Of a stretch of DNA of 59,592 nucleotides, positions 18,498 to 28,323 are shown piece after piece; position 1 is the stretch's first letter; each line of letters opens with the position of its first letter. The stretch lies in assembly GCF_000317225.1 (NCBI RefSeq), contig NZ_AJLL01000052.1:1-59592 (forward strand), written 5' to 3'. Made by a program: the position numbers and the translations under genes. Source of the DNA: Fischerella thermalis PCC 7521. Its GTDB lineage: Bacteria; Cyanobacteriota; Cyanobacteriia; Cyanobacteriales; Nostocaceae. The notes beneath the pieces are model-generated. The model did not search any database, was not told where the DNA came from, and saw only the letters and a list, made by a program, of their open reading frames with translations.

Positions 18498-21400
18498 TTA
18501 ATCAACTGCCCCCAAAGCTTTCAATGTTGCTCTGGTTGCTTCTGTTATACCACTAACCCCTGTGAGATTCAAACGCTCATAGGGTTTTTCAGCTTTCAAA
18601 ATCTTGAAGCATTCGCCAGTTTTGACATTCCAAAGTCTAATAGTCTCGTCTTCACTACCACTAACTAAAGTTTGATTATCTGAACAAAAGGCGACTGACC
18701 AAATCCAAGCCGAATGTCCAAACAAAGTTTTAAAACATTCACCAGTGCTAATATCCCATAACTTGATTGTGTGGTCTTGACTGCTAGTTGCTAGCATCCT
18801 ATTGTCTGGACTAAAGGCAACTGATAGTAGCCAACCTGTTTCTACCTGCAACACTCTCAGGCATTCACCAGTACGGACACTCCATAATCTTAAGGTTCGA
18901 TCTGTACTGGTACTTGCCAACAACTCACCATCTGAACTGAACGCAACTGCCCAAGCCCAACTCCTATGTCCCTCTAAGGTTCTGAGGCATTCACCAGTTT
19001 TAGCATCCCACAATCTGACTGTCTGATCCAAAGAGCCACTGGCTAGTACAGTCCCTTGAGGACTGAAAGCAACCGACCAAATCGCAGCATTATGCCCTTG
19101 GAGAGTTCTTAAAACTTCACCGGTGCGGACATTCCATAGCCTGAGTGTTTGATCTTCACTGCCACTCACTAGTATCTGGCCGTCAGGGCTAAAAGCAACT
19201 GACCAAACCGCAGCACTATGTCCCTGGCAAGTTCTCAGACATTGACCAGTGCTAACATCCCACAACTTCACTGTTTTGTCTGCACTACCACTGCCCAAGA
19301 TGTTGCCTTGGGAATTGAAGGCAACTGAGTATACCCAATTGGTGTGTCCGTAGAAAGTTTTTAAGGTTTGACCAGTAGAGACATTCCACAATCTCACCTT
19401 TTGATCGTGACCCCCGCTGGCCAACGTCTTACCATCTGGATTGAAAGCAACTGATAGTATTTGATTGCTATGTCCTTGGAAAGTTTTAAAACATTGACTA
19501 GTGGGAATATGCCACAACTTCACAGTCTGGTCACGACTACCACTAGCTAAAACATCACCCCCTGGGCTAAAGGCAACCGAAAATACTATGTTGGAGTGTC
19601 CTTGAAAAATTCTTTGGCATTCACCAGTCCTGACATCCCACAACCTTACTGTCTGGTCATGGCTGCCACTAGCCAAAATATCACCTTGGGGACTGAAGGC
19701 AACTGAAAATATTTGATTGGTATGTCCCCGGAAAATTCTTTGACATTCACCAGTACTGAGGTTCCATAACCTGATTGTCTGGTCATCACTACTACTAGCT
19801 AGCATTTGACCGTCAGGACTGAGACTGATTGACCGTATCCCATCACTATGTCCCTGGAAAATTTTTAGGCACTCACCGCTGTTAACATCCCATAACCTGA
19901 TTGTATTATCGTCACTGCCACTCACCAACGTCTGACCATCCAGACTAAAGGCAACTGAGAGTACCCAATTTGTATGTCCCTGAAAAATTTTCAGGCATTC
20001 ACCAGTCCTAACAGACCATAGCCTTATGATTTGGTCATCACAGCCGCTGACTAACTTGTCACCCTCCGGGCTAAAGGCAACTGACCAAACCTCATTACCA
20101 TGCTCCTGCAAACTGTGAAGGCATTGACCAGTAGCAACATCCCATAGCTTGACAGTGCAGTCACTACCGCCACTGGCAAGAGTCCTACTGTCAGGGCTGA
20201 AGGCAAGGGAGACAACCCAGTTGGCATGTCCTCGGAGGATGAGAAGTTGTTTTCCATCAGCAACTTGCCATAAGTGAATCTCACCATTGCTATCCCCTGC
20301 GGCTAGGAGTTTGCCATCGGGGCTAAAGGCCACAGACATGATCCCACCGAATGTTTCGGAAAAAACGGATTTTGTTAGGTCAGCGTTTTGGAAGTTTACA
20401 TGATGTAAATTTACCTTCCGTAGATCTGCTTGCCAAATACTGAGGTGGGAAAAATCATAGCCAGTGAAATCGATCCCCAAAGATTTCAGTAGATTAACAA
20501 TATTTCCAGCTGTATATCCTGGTTCTTGCGGGGATTCTTCTTGCAGCCTTGCTAGGATTTTAGTTAATTGTTTTTCAATGCCCTTTTTGCTTCTAAAGAC
20601 AGTCAGTAGCCCATTTATAACTGGTTGGAGGATAAGGCGTATTTGAGCCTCCCTCACATAGTCTTTTGCTGTCGCCTTCATGAGAGCATGACATCTAAAA
20701 AGTTCGATGTTCTCAGTGGCAATCTCTTCACAGACTTGCTCGATCAATACCTGAGTTACATACTCCATAACTACAGGTTGGAGAGTAAAAGTTGCTGCAT
20801 TTTTCTCAACTAGCGATCGCCTCAGCAAAGACTCTAGAGCTTCCAGTAATTTTGGCGATGGTACTGGTGATACCATATCTTCTCGCAGTACTGAAAGCGT
20901 GATTGGTTCGCGATTAATTGCTAGCCAATACATTATGTCTTTTTCTATATGTGATAAACGCTCAAACTGCTGGTCTAAAACATCACGAATATCTCCAAAA
21001 ACAGCAGTATTTTCTCGCAAAAAATCTGTCACATTACCATCAAAGACATCTTCTATAGTCGTAGCAACTATCTTTAAAGCTAATGGATTGCCTGCATAGC
21101 GTTCAGTCATGACTTGCCATTCTTTCTCTGTTGCAGATAGCCCCTTAACTTTTAAGATTTCCTGGGCGTCGTCAACTTTCAAACCCCTTAATTGCAAGGA
21201 GCGAACGGGTAATGCTCGTCCTTTTAGTAATGCCACTTCTTTGGGATTTTCCCGACTTGTTAAGATTAGACAACTTTGATGAGTTGCTTCTCCTAACAAT
21301 CTGAACATCTCACCGTATCCCTCATATCCTTCTTGGTATTGTCCAGCTCGACTACCACTACGCAAGATAGACTCTACATTATCAAGTACAACCAAACAGC

Positions 21401-22013
21401 GATTATTTTGCAAATAATAGATTAGCCGCGATATTCTCTCGCTTAAATTTTCTGGTAAATTACTCTCTGTTTCTTGTTCGTCGGAGAGAAATGGAATGAG
21501 ATTTGCGAGGATGGATTTAATGGGTGGAGCTTCTCTGAGCGATCGCCAAATCACATATTCAAATTCTTCCTGAATTTGTTGAGCTAGCTTAACAGCTAGA
21601 GTCGTTTTACCAATACCGCCCATTCCTAATATTGCCACCAATCGACATCTTTCATCGAGAATCCATTGCTCTAAAGTGGCAATCTCTTGCGTACGTCCAT
21701 AAAAAACGGATGTATGGGTAGCATCACCCCAATCTAAGCGAGTATTAGAGCTTAAATAGTCACTTTTATCTAGTTTTATGTTAAAAATCGAAAATAATTT
21801 TTCAAGAGTTTTTTTATCAACCCCTCCTTCGCGATTTAGTACTTTGGAGATTGTACTAGGATATAACCCAGTACGTGTACTCAGTTCTTCGAGGGTATAA
21901 CTGTTTCCAAAATTTTCCTCAGCTTCTGATGTACGCTTTGCCTCCTGAAGTTTTTGTAAACCTCTAGTAGTCAGTGTAACTCCGCGTTTGCGTCTCCAAT
22001 TATGTAAAGCCAT
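18498..22013 (-). CDS. STAND NTPase with N-terminal HTH and 14 WD40 repeats
   Basis: This 1171-residue protein has four parts. Residues about 35-82 form a helix-turn-helix region (YTLEELSTRTGLYPSTISKVLN). Residues about 105-440 form an NB-ARC/STAND NTPase with Walker A GMGGIGKTT (130-138), Walker B CLVVLDNVE (206-214), sensor LILTSRE and the GNPLALKIVA motif. A helical linker with a few pentapeptide-like units (NLHHVNFQNADL) follows to about 555. Fourteen WD40 repeats (about 556-1145) could make two seven-bladed propellers. STAND proteins act as signal-triggered switches, in some cases in antiphage defence. All WD repeats are close in sequence, suggesting recent amplification. It is transcribed convergently with the small-protein gene. 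Confidence 0.93.
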   Translation of the reverse strand: MALHNWRRKRGVTLTTRGLQKLQEAKRTSEAEENFGNSYTLEELSTRTGLYPSTISKVLNREGGVDKKTLEKLFSIFNIKLDKSDYLSSNTRLDWGDATHTSVFYGRTQEIATLEQWILDERCRLVAILGMGGIGKTTLAVKLAQQIQEEFEYVIWRSLREAPPIKSILANLIPFLSDEQETESNLPENLSERISRLIYYLQNNRCLVVLDNVESILRSGSRAGQYQEGYEGYGEMFRLLGEATHQSCLILTSRENPKEVALLKGRALPVRSLQLRGLKVDDAQEILKVKGLSATEKEWQVMTERYAGNPLALKIVATTIEDVFDGNVTDFLRENTAVFGDIRDVLDQQFERLSHIEKDIMYWLAINREPITLSVLREDMVSPVPSPKLLEALESLLRRSLVEKNAATFTLQPVVMEYVTQVLIEQVCEEIATENIELFRCHALMKATAKDYVREAQIRLILQPVINGLLTVFRSKKGIEKQLTKILARLQEESPQEPGYTAGNIVNLLKSLGIDFTGYDFSHLSIWQADLRKVNLHHVNFQNADLTKSVFSETFGGIMSVAFSPDGKLLAAGDSNGEIHLWQVADGKQLLILRGHANWVVSLAFSPDSRTLASGGSDCTVKLWDVATGQCLHSLQEHGNEVWSVAFSPEGDKLVSGCDDQIIRLWSVRTGECLKIFQGHTNWVLSVAFSLDGQTLVSGSDDNTIRLWDVNSGECLKIFQGHSDGIRSISLSPDGQMLASSSDDQTIRLWNLSTGECQRIFRGHTNQIFSVAFSPQGDILASGSHDQTVRLWDVRTGECQRIFQGHSNIVFSVAFSPGGDVLASGSRDQTVKLWHIPTSQCFKTFQGHSNQILSVAFNPDGKTLASGGHDQKVRLWNVSTGQTLKTFYGHTNWVYSVAFNSQGNILGSGSADKTVKLWDVSTGQCLRTCQGHSAAVWSVAFSPDGQILVSGSEDQTLRLWNVRTGEVLRTLQGHNAAIWSVAFSPQGTVLASGSLDQTVRLWDAKTGECLRTLEGHRSWAWAVAFSSDGELLASTSTDRTLRLWSVRTGECLRVLQVETGWLLSVAFSPDNRMLATSSQDHTIKLWDISTGECFKTLFGHSAWIWSVAFCSDNQTLVSGSEDETIRLWNVKTGECFKILKAEKPYERLNLTGVSGITEATRATLKALGAVD

Positions 22014-22276
22014 GTAATAAAAATGCAGTGGTACTAACTTAACTTTGATTCAATTAACTTTCTAGCAGAATGAAAACTGTATTTTTGAATGTTCATAAAT
22101 TAGCTTTATTTTTTTAGAAAGTTATTGCTTTGTTTACTATACCAAAAGCGATCGCTATCATTTTTTAGGCTATGTCTACTATGATTTGACTAATGCAGAA
22201 ATTGCTGTCAAATAGTAGGATTAGTCAAAATTCAGCCAAAAAGACTTTAAAACGAATTTTTTTGTGAACTAAACTC

Positions 22277-23056
22277 ATGCGCACTAGTAAAAATGATAGT
22301 AAAATGCCAAATTCTTCAAGTTTAGATTCTTGGTTAATTTACCCTAAACCTAATCCAGATGCCCAAATCCGGTTATTTTGTTTTCCCTACGCTGGTGGTA
22401 GTGCTAATATCTTTCGTCACTGGTCAAATCATCTGCCTAATACTATAGAAGTCTGTGCAATTGAGCTTCCTGGCAGAGGAATGCGGATAAAATTACCTCC
22501 ATTCACTCAACTAGAACCTCTAATCACAGAATTAGCTAGTGTTCTCAAGCCAAAATTAGATAAACCATTTGCCTTTTTTGGCCACAGCATGGGTGGACTT
22601 GTAAGTTTTGAACTTGCTCTTCTACTCCGCAAAAAGTATGGTATAAACCCAAATCATTTGTTTGTATCAGCTCACCGCGCACCTCAACTTGTTGCTCCAA
22701 AACCACCTATTCATGGCTTACCAGAAGCAGAATTTATTGCAGAATTGCGTCGTTTGAATGGTACTCCGCAAGCTTTACTTGAAAATGATGAACTTATGCA
22801 ATTATTTATTCCGCTGTTGCGCGCAGATTTTGCAGTGCTAGAAACTTATGTTTACACTCAACAAGCGCCATTAAATATTCCTATTACTGCTTTTGGTGGT
22901 TTGCAAGATCAAGAAGTTAGTCGTGATCAAATTCAAGCTTGGCAGGAGCAAACAAGCGCTTCTTTTGCGTTACATATGTTTCCTGGGGATCACTTTTTTT
23001 TACATTCATTTTATTCATCTATACTAGAGATCATTTCTCAACAAATAATTGTTTAA
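22277..23056 (+). CDS. Type II thioesterase (GrsT/TEII-like)
   Basis: This 259-residue alpha/beta-hydrolase is a type II thioesterase that normally removes mis-primed acyl groups from carrier proteins of NRPS/PKS assembly lines. The triad is visible: Ser104 in GHSMGG, Asp211 in GGLQDQEV and His239 in PGDHFFLH; the LFCFPYAGGSANIF start is diagnostic. No NRPS, PKS or carrier protein is encoded in the window, so it is an orphan here. It is divergently transcribed from the STAND gene with a 263-bp spacer. Fourteen extra N-terminal residues precede the conserved domain, and a later start is possible. Confidence 0.88.
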   Translation: MRTSKNDSKMPNSSSLDSWLIYPKPNPDAQIRLFCFPYAGGSANIFRHWSNHLPNTIEVCAIELPGRGMRIKLPPFTQLEPLITELASVLKPKLDKPFAFFGHSMGGLVSFELALLLRKKYGINPNHLFVSAHRAPQLVAPKPPIHGLPEAEFIAELRRLNGTPQALLENDELMQLFIPLLRADFAVLETYVYTQQAPLNIPITAFGGLQDQEVSRDQIQAWQEQTSASFALHMFPGDHFFLHSFYSSILEIISQQIIV

Positions 23057-23477
23057 ATTCCTTTATCATGATTTTGGTGTTTCAAAAAAACGTGAATAAG
23101 AAATTAACTAAGCTTAGCTATGTGGAATAACAAAAAATGGCAATTTTAAAAATTAAATAAATGATGATTAGTCAATAGTCATTGTTTTCGATTACTGATT
23201 GCTCAAAATAACTTACATGTGAGTTCGAGAAATATTATGAAACTAAGTACTGATTTGTATTAGTTCCTAGTGTTTTAAACGCAAAAAATTGCAAAGAGAA
23301 ACGCAAAGAAACGCAGATTTGAGCTACAGTAACTTCGCTCTGAATTTATGCAATTTAGTACTGTTAATAGACTCGCCTACAAGTAGCGGGTGTAGGAGTA
23401 TAGGAGTAGCCCCAAACTGAAGCTATGGGGTTTCCCTATACCCCTATTTGTTGATGTAAATTATGTCAAATCATTAG
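23057..23477. other. Intergenic spacer with dispersed repeats
   Basis: It contains a GCAAAGAAACGC-type repeat (about 23289-23320) and a GGAGTATAGGAGTAG...CCCTATACCCC inverted segment with CCCCA...TGGGG pairing (about 23390-23450) that could terminate either neighbouring convergent gene. No ORF is credible. Confidence 0.45.
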
Positions 23478-25424
23478 TTACTTGCTACCAAGAAATTTTT
23501 TGTCGGTTAGACTGCTAACTGTAACACCATCAAGCATGACGAGATCCTGAAATTGATTAAGGTCGAAATAACCTTCAGGGTTAACGCTCAAAGATGTTCG
23601 TGATCCTTTTAGCTCTGACTTTATGTATTCTTTGAACAGATTAGAACCTGAAGATTTGGATTGACTCAAAAAAATTGTTCTGAGGTCTATCACGTTTTCT
23701 GGGGGATCAATATTTTGAATCCTATTACTCTTTGCTGGTATGAATTGGTTGACCAATTCATCGCTATCCGTTACACGTGTCGGTTGATTGTGACTATAAT
23801 TACCAGTCAAGATATCCTTAGCTTTATAATCAACCAACTGACGATTGTTATTGCTTCCGTTTAAGACATCGCTACTTTCAACATCGTTGGTGGTATTGTT
23901 TGGTGAGTTTGTGACACCCATCACTAAAGTATCTTCTGGGCTGGACTGGGGAGATGGAGTAACAACCACTTCAAAGGACCCAATATCAGGTTTGCTATCT
24001 CGTTCACTTCCCAGTTGGTCAGTGTTGGGGACGCCATTAACTGTGACACCTGTGTTAATTGCAGGACTACCTGGTAGAAGAGGGTGTACAAGAACTCCTC
24101 CGATGTTTTCTAAAGGTCCCAGAAGAGGATCAACAATCCGGCTACCTGTAACAACTTGCTTACCTCTGGCTGGGGTTGGAAATTCGATGTTACCACCGCC
24201 ATCTACGAGCTGATAACCCACTTGTTGGTTTGCTGGATCAGGGGCGGTGTTGTTGGCTACGATGCAGTTAGTGAGGGTGATTTGATTTTGGGCGCTATTT
24301 GTCCAAATTGCTCCGCAAATCTGTCCTGCTTCGTTGTTGACAATGGTGGAATTAGTAATTTTAACAGGAGATGTTCCCGTGCTTAAAAACATTGCTCCAC
24401 CAGCATTGTCACTGGCTTTGTTACCAGAGAAGGTGGTGTTGATGATATTGACAGGTGAGTCGTAATCCTCATACCAAATAGCCCCACCTTGCTTACCAGC
24501 TTTGTTGTCTGCAAAGGTGACGTTACGAATTGTCAAGGCGCTGTTGGCTCGCAAACCACCGCCTCGCGCCATACCTTTATCATCAAAGTCTGCGGTGTTG
24601 CCGACGACGGTGCTATCTTCGAGAATAATCTCGTCGGGACCGTAACCATAGAGCATGAGGGCGCCACCCTCTCCTTTGGTACGATTGTTTTCAAAGTGAG
24701 AGCCACGGATAACAATTTTTCCTCCCACAGTGGAACCCGGACCTACTGGGTTGGCTCCATCGGTAAAGATTGCACCACCACCAATATCACCTTCTGAACT
24801 ATTATTAAGAAAGACTGAGTTTTCTACGGTTAATTCACCTAACAGGCTGTAAATTGAGCCACCATTTACACCCTTGTTATTGGTAAATTTACTATCTTTA
24901 ACTACAAGTACACCGGAACCGTAGGTGGCGATCGCTCCACTACTGAACCCAGAATTTGTTAAACTGCCGTCGTTACCGTCAAAGCTACTACCAAGCACCG
25001 TACATTTGCCACCAAAACCAAGATAGATGGCTCCGCCTTGACCACCTTTATTGTTGTTAAAGTTACAGTTAACGACCTCTATAGTGCCGTAGTCCCAGAC
25101 TGCAATACCGCCGCCTCTGATGTCTGGGTCTTTACCAGTTGCCAAACCATTGTTGATATTTAGGTTTTTAACTGTAGCATCTGTATACTTCCAAACACTA
25201 AATACTCGTGTAGCGTTATTGCCACTAATTGTTAAATTTTCTGCCCCTGCACCATCGATAGTGATGTCTTTGGTAATGGCAAGTTCTCCACTGGTGAGAG
25301 TGATAGTCTTGTTGGCAAGGCTAGAATCAAACTGAATGGTGTCTCCTGCTTGGGCTGAGTCGAGCGCTGCTCGTAAAGAACCTTTTCCACTGTCTGCGGT
25401 GTTGGTAACTTTAATAATTGCCAT
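23478..25424 (-). CDS. Right-handed beta-helix repeat protein (polymorphic outer-membrane-like)
   Basis: This 648-residue protein begins directly with a parallel beta-helix domain, without a classical signal peptide: the VTNTADSGKGSLRAAL opening at residues 6-21 is a widespread start of such cell-surface proteins. Asn/Gly-rich rungs (GGAIYLGFGG, GGGAIFTDGA, GGAIWYED, NAGGAMFLS) run to about residue 400, followed by a choice-of-anchor-like region with PAINTG and DIGSFE (about 455-485). The last 150 residues are polar, low in repeats and of unknown type, perhaps a secretion or anchoring region. The likely role is surface adhesion or polysaccharide binding; this is inferred. Confidence 0.8.
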   Translation of the reverse strand: MAIIKVTNTADSGKGSLRAALDSAQAGDTIQFDSSLANKTITLTSGELAITKDITIDGAGAENLTISGNNATRVFSVWKYTDATVKNLNINNGLATGKDPDIRGGGIAVWDYGTIEVVNCNFNNNKGGQGGAIYLGFGGKCTVLGSSFDGNDGSLTNSGFSSGAIATYGSGVLVVKDSKFTNNKGVNGGSIYSLLGELTVENSVFLNNSSEGDIGGGAIFTDGANPVGPGSTVGGKIVIRGSHFENNRTKGEGGALMLYGYGPDEIILEDSTVVGNTADFDDKGMARGGGLRANSALTIRNVTFADNKAGKQGGAIWYEDYDSPVNIINTTFSGNKASDNAGGAMFLSTGTSPVKITNSTIVNNEAGQICGAIWTNSAQNQITLTNCIVANNTAPDPANQQVGYQLVDGGGNIEFPTPARGKQVVTGSRIVDPLLGPLENIGGVLVHPLLPGSPAINTGVTVNGVPNTDQLGSERDSKPDIGSFEVVVTPSPQSSPEDTLVMGVTNSPNNTTNDVESSDVLNGSNNNRQLVDYKAKDILTGNYSHNQPTRVTDSDELVNQFIPAKSNRIQNIDPPENVIDLRTIFLSQSKSSGSNLFKEYIKSELKGSRTSLSVNPEGYFDLNQFQDLVMLDGVTVSSLTDKKFLGSK

Positions 25425-26279
25425 GCTTTGAATTCCCTTAGAAATGTAGTGTTTTGAGATCGACAGTTTTGAACAGAATCACCTAATTCGTGATTCACCA
25501 AGCGATCGCGTCATCGTTTGAGACGATGGGAATCACAGACAGCACCCTATTACCGTTACGTGGAACTCAAAAGTCAAAAATCCTAATTATTCTATATCTT
25601 TGACTTATTTTTCAGTTTTTGTGTTGATTTCCGACGTAATCTACTAGTTTTCTTTTTCACGTGTTTTTTTGGTAAACAGGATTTCCTCGTTTAACTAGTA
25701 ATTAAAATCTGGATACACCAGAACACATGAAAAATAGCATTTTCACGTCATTCTCTCTATTTTTGTCAAGTGCAAAATCTAACATTTATGGTGAAAAAGA
25801 TAATTTCTGACCACTGCAACTAGGTCTAAGAATATGTAGATACGCATTTTTGGTAATTAATAATTATTTTTCCCTATTACCGATTACCAATTTTCACAAA
25901 AATGATAATACCAAATTGGCGTAGAAAGTCTTGTTTCCAGATTCTGGAATAGCCTACCAATAGTCGACCCGATTGATTTTTACAGGTTGTGGTTATTCAG
26001 ATATCCGACTTTTCCAAAAAGTCGGGTATCTACGACCTCTCATAATTTGTTTGCCGGAATACTACTAATCAATGGTTTTAATCAGTCTTGAAAACCTTTT
26101 ACTGACCGCGACAGATAATAGTAAGTCTTCAAACCGAGATGATATTATTTCTATCTAGTATTATTAATTCTAATTTATATATTGGGAAGCACCCTGAGAA
26201 TACTTAAGTACTCGAACAATCGAGTTTTTTATATTAACAATGCTTTCAGCTTTACACCACAATTATGATTGTGTGCAAG
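25425..26279. other. Intergenic spacer with a near-perfect 15-bp hairpin
   Basis: The 855-bp spacer lies between two genes on the minus strand. A hairpin at 25999-26031 pairs AGATATCCGACTTTT with AAAAGTCGGGTATCT (one wobble, 3-nt loop), a dispersed cyanobacterial repeat type. A smaller ACTCGA/TCGAGT hairpin with a T6 run lies at 26210-26231 on the plus strand. The rest is AT-rich and presumably holds the beta-helix gene promoter near 25430-25560. Confidence 0.5.
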
Positions 26280-27713
26280 TCAAGTTTCAGCTTCTGCCAC
26301 AGATTTTTGTGAGTGTTCTGAGCGCATCCAATGTGTGGGAATATCCAAGTAATCTGGTAAAACAGTTGTGCGATCGCCCACTGCAAACCTTATTTGATGT
26401 GATTGTAAGTTTTTAGCTCCTGTCAGAATTGCTCCCGACAATTTCACATCACACAAATTTGTGCCGAATAAGTCTACTCCCATCAGATTCGCACCACAGA
26501 GATTAGCTTCATGGAACATAGCTTTTTGCAGGTTGGTTCCCATCATATTAGCCCCATAGAGGTTGGCTTCTCTCAGGCTAGCTTCAGACAAGTTGGCAAA
26601 AAACATTTCTGTGTGTTCTAGTTTGGCTGCATTCAAATTTGCTTGTTGTAAATTTGCTCCATTGAGGTTAGCTTGCTTGAGGTTTGCACCAATTAATCCT
26701 GTTTCTTGCAAGTTAGCTTTGCCGAGCTTTGCACCTTGTAAATTAGCAAGAAATAACTTGGCTTTAGAGAGGTTGGCAACTTTAAGGTTGCAAGATTGCA
26801 AATTAGCTTTATACAGATTTGCTTCACAGAAGTTAGCTGCACGCAGGCTTGCTCCAGACAAGTTTGCAGATCGCAAGTTAGCTCCACTCAAGTTAGCTCG
26901 ATTTAAGTTTGCCCCATGGAGGTTAGCTTCTTGGAGATTGCATGATTGCAAATTGGCTTCATACAAAGTCGTACTACAAAGCTTTGCACCTTCGAGATTT
27001 GCTGCAAACAAGTTAGCTTTCTGGAGGTTGGCTTTTGTCAAGTTTGCTCCCCGCAAATCTAGGCGTTGCAAGTTGGCATTTGATAGGTCTACTTGTCTTA
27101 TATCAGTATTCCTTAAATCGAGTTGCTGATTTTCCTGGTCTTGTTCCCAGTTGCGTCTACCAATAACGGTGAGAGCTGCTTGTAAATCTGTGGATACTTT
27201 GGTAACCTTGCCCAGTTCTTCCAAAGTATTTTCCTGCTCTGGCTTAATACCACTGTTTTCTCGCACAAAAGCACTCAGGATTTCCATTATTGTCCAGTAC
27301 TGTTTTGGTGATTCCTGGGCAATTTTTTCTAGGGCATAAATTGCCCCTGTGCGCGTCGCTACGTGTTCATGCCCTAACTGGGTAATTGCTGCTGTCAAGC
27401 GCTCTGTAATCAACCGTTCTTGGGCTAGTTGTAGATTTTGAACGCCTATTTCATTACTTTTTTCAGCTGCGATCGCACTCTTTTTTAATGCTTCGGTACG
27501 CTTGGCTGCATAATAAGCATTAATTATCACTGCTAATCCTACAAATAAGGTCGCTGTTGTGTTTAGTGCTTGATTTCTGCTAACTACTTTTTGTTCATTG
27601 GATAATCCCTCAACTTGTGAAACTGCAAAGAATATTACATTCGGTGATAGGCTAAATAAAATTGCGATCGCTATCAACCAACTTTTGAATGCGTCTGTCT
27701 TCCTGCCAGACAT
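26280..27713 (-). CDS. Membrane-anchored pentapeptide-repeat protein
   Basis: This 477-residue protein has two predicted transmembrane helices (about 9-31 and 52-72), then a basic helical stretch (AAKRTEALKKSAIAAEKSN and onward, about 73-105), an HEHVATRTGAIYALEKIAQ segment typical of cyanobacterial pentapeptide membrane proteins (about 115-135), and about 45 pentapeptide units A(N/D)Lxx from about residue 190 to 440. The repeats should fold as a right-handed quadrilateral beta-helix on one side of the membrane. The ATG at 27713 is preferred because a GAGG sits 12 nt upstream; a GTG at 27731 is possible. Function is unknown. Confidence 0.85.
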   Translation of the reverse strand: MSGRKTDAFKSWLIAIAILFSLSPNVIFFAVSQVEGLSNEQKVVSRNQALNTTATLFVGLAVIINAYYAAKRTEALKKSAIAAEKSNEIGVQNLQLAQERLITERLTAAITQLGHEHVATRTGAIYALEKIAQESPKQYWTIMEILSAFVRENSGIKPEQENTLEELGKVTKVSTDLQAALTVIGRRNWEQDQENQQLDLRNTDIRQVDLSNANLQRLDLRGANLTKANLQKANLFAANLEGAKLCSTTLYEANLQSCNLQEANLHGANLNRANLSGANLRSANLSGASLRAANFCEANLYKANLQSCNLKVANLSKAKLFLANLQGAKLGKANLQETGLIGANLKQANLNGANLQQANLNAAKLEHTEMFFANLSEASLREANLYGANMMGTNLQKAMFHEANLCGANLMGVDLFGTNLCDVKLSGAILTGAKNLQSHQIRFAVGDRTTVLPDYLDIPTHWMRSEHSQKSVAEAET

Positions 27714-28323
27714 ATGGATAGTAATCCTCACTACACAGAATTATTACGGACAATTATTGAAAAAAAAGAGTATATCATTTGTCAACAAATTTCAATATCT
27801 ATCATAAGATGCAATCTCAAGATTAATCATTCTTTTGTGATTGATTATTGATTATTAATTGTTATATCAATTTGCCACAATCTAGCTATACATATCGCTC
27901 CATTCCTGCTATCGGGAGGACTCCAAGAGGCAAAAGTTTTAGTCTTGTAATCACAAAGTGAAAATATTTTACTGATTAGGCATGATAGAGGAAATCTGAT
28001 TTTAGTTTTTTGTTGAGGGGACACCCCCGAATAAAATTAGGGAGATTCGCCCAAGATGCAATCACGGGGTTGTTGAGGCGCCGAGTGCAAAGCTATAGGC
28101 AACTAAGGGTAATTGTCAATTGCTAATTGGAAAAATTAGAACAAGTTCTTGCCAATTACCGATTACCGGGTGACACGCCGTTTTATCCATCACTTTTAAA
28201 AATGAGGTTTTGACATCACCCTACTTTGATAATTATGTGGCGAAGGAAAAACTCTTTAACCACAATAATTGACCAAAATACAACCATATAATTATCCAAT
28301 ATCGCCTGTCATCAACTTTATAT
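27714..28323. other. Divergent intergenic region
   Basis: This 600-bp region separates the pentapeptide gene from selD. It contains low-complexity AT-rich sequence, a GGGGACACCCCC palindrome near 28017-28028, and short AATTACCGATTACCG direct repeats (about 28155-28170) shared with the spacer near 25880. I could not match the structured-looking part (28017-28110) to a riboswitch class by eye. Confidence 0.35.

Noticed and set aside
26563-27129. 188-codon plus-strand frame opposite the pentapeptide gene
   Set aside because: It is the antisense shadow of the periodic pentapeptide repeat; the same effect is seen at 55902-56180.
28017-28110. Structured-looking segment upstream of selD, considered as a riboswitch
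   Set aside because: I could not match conserved cores of cobalamin, TPP, manganese, fluoride, guanidine, glutamine or preQ1 classes, and no terminator follows.
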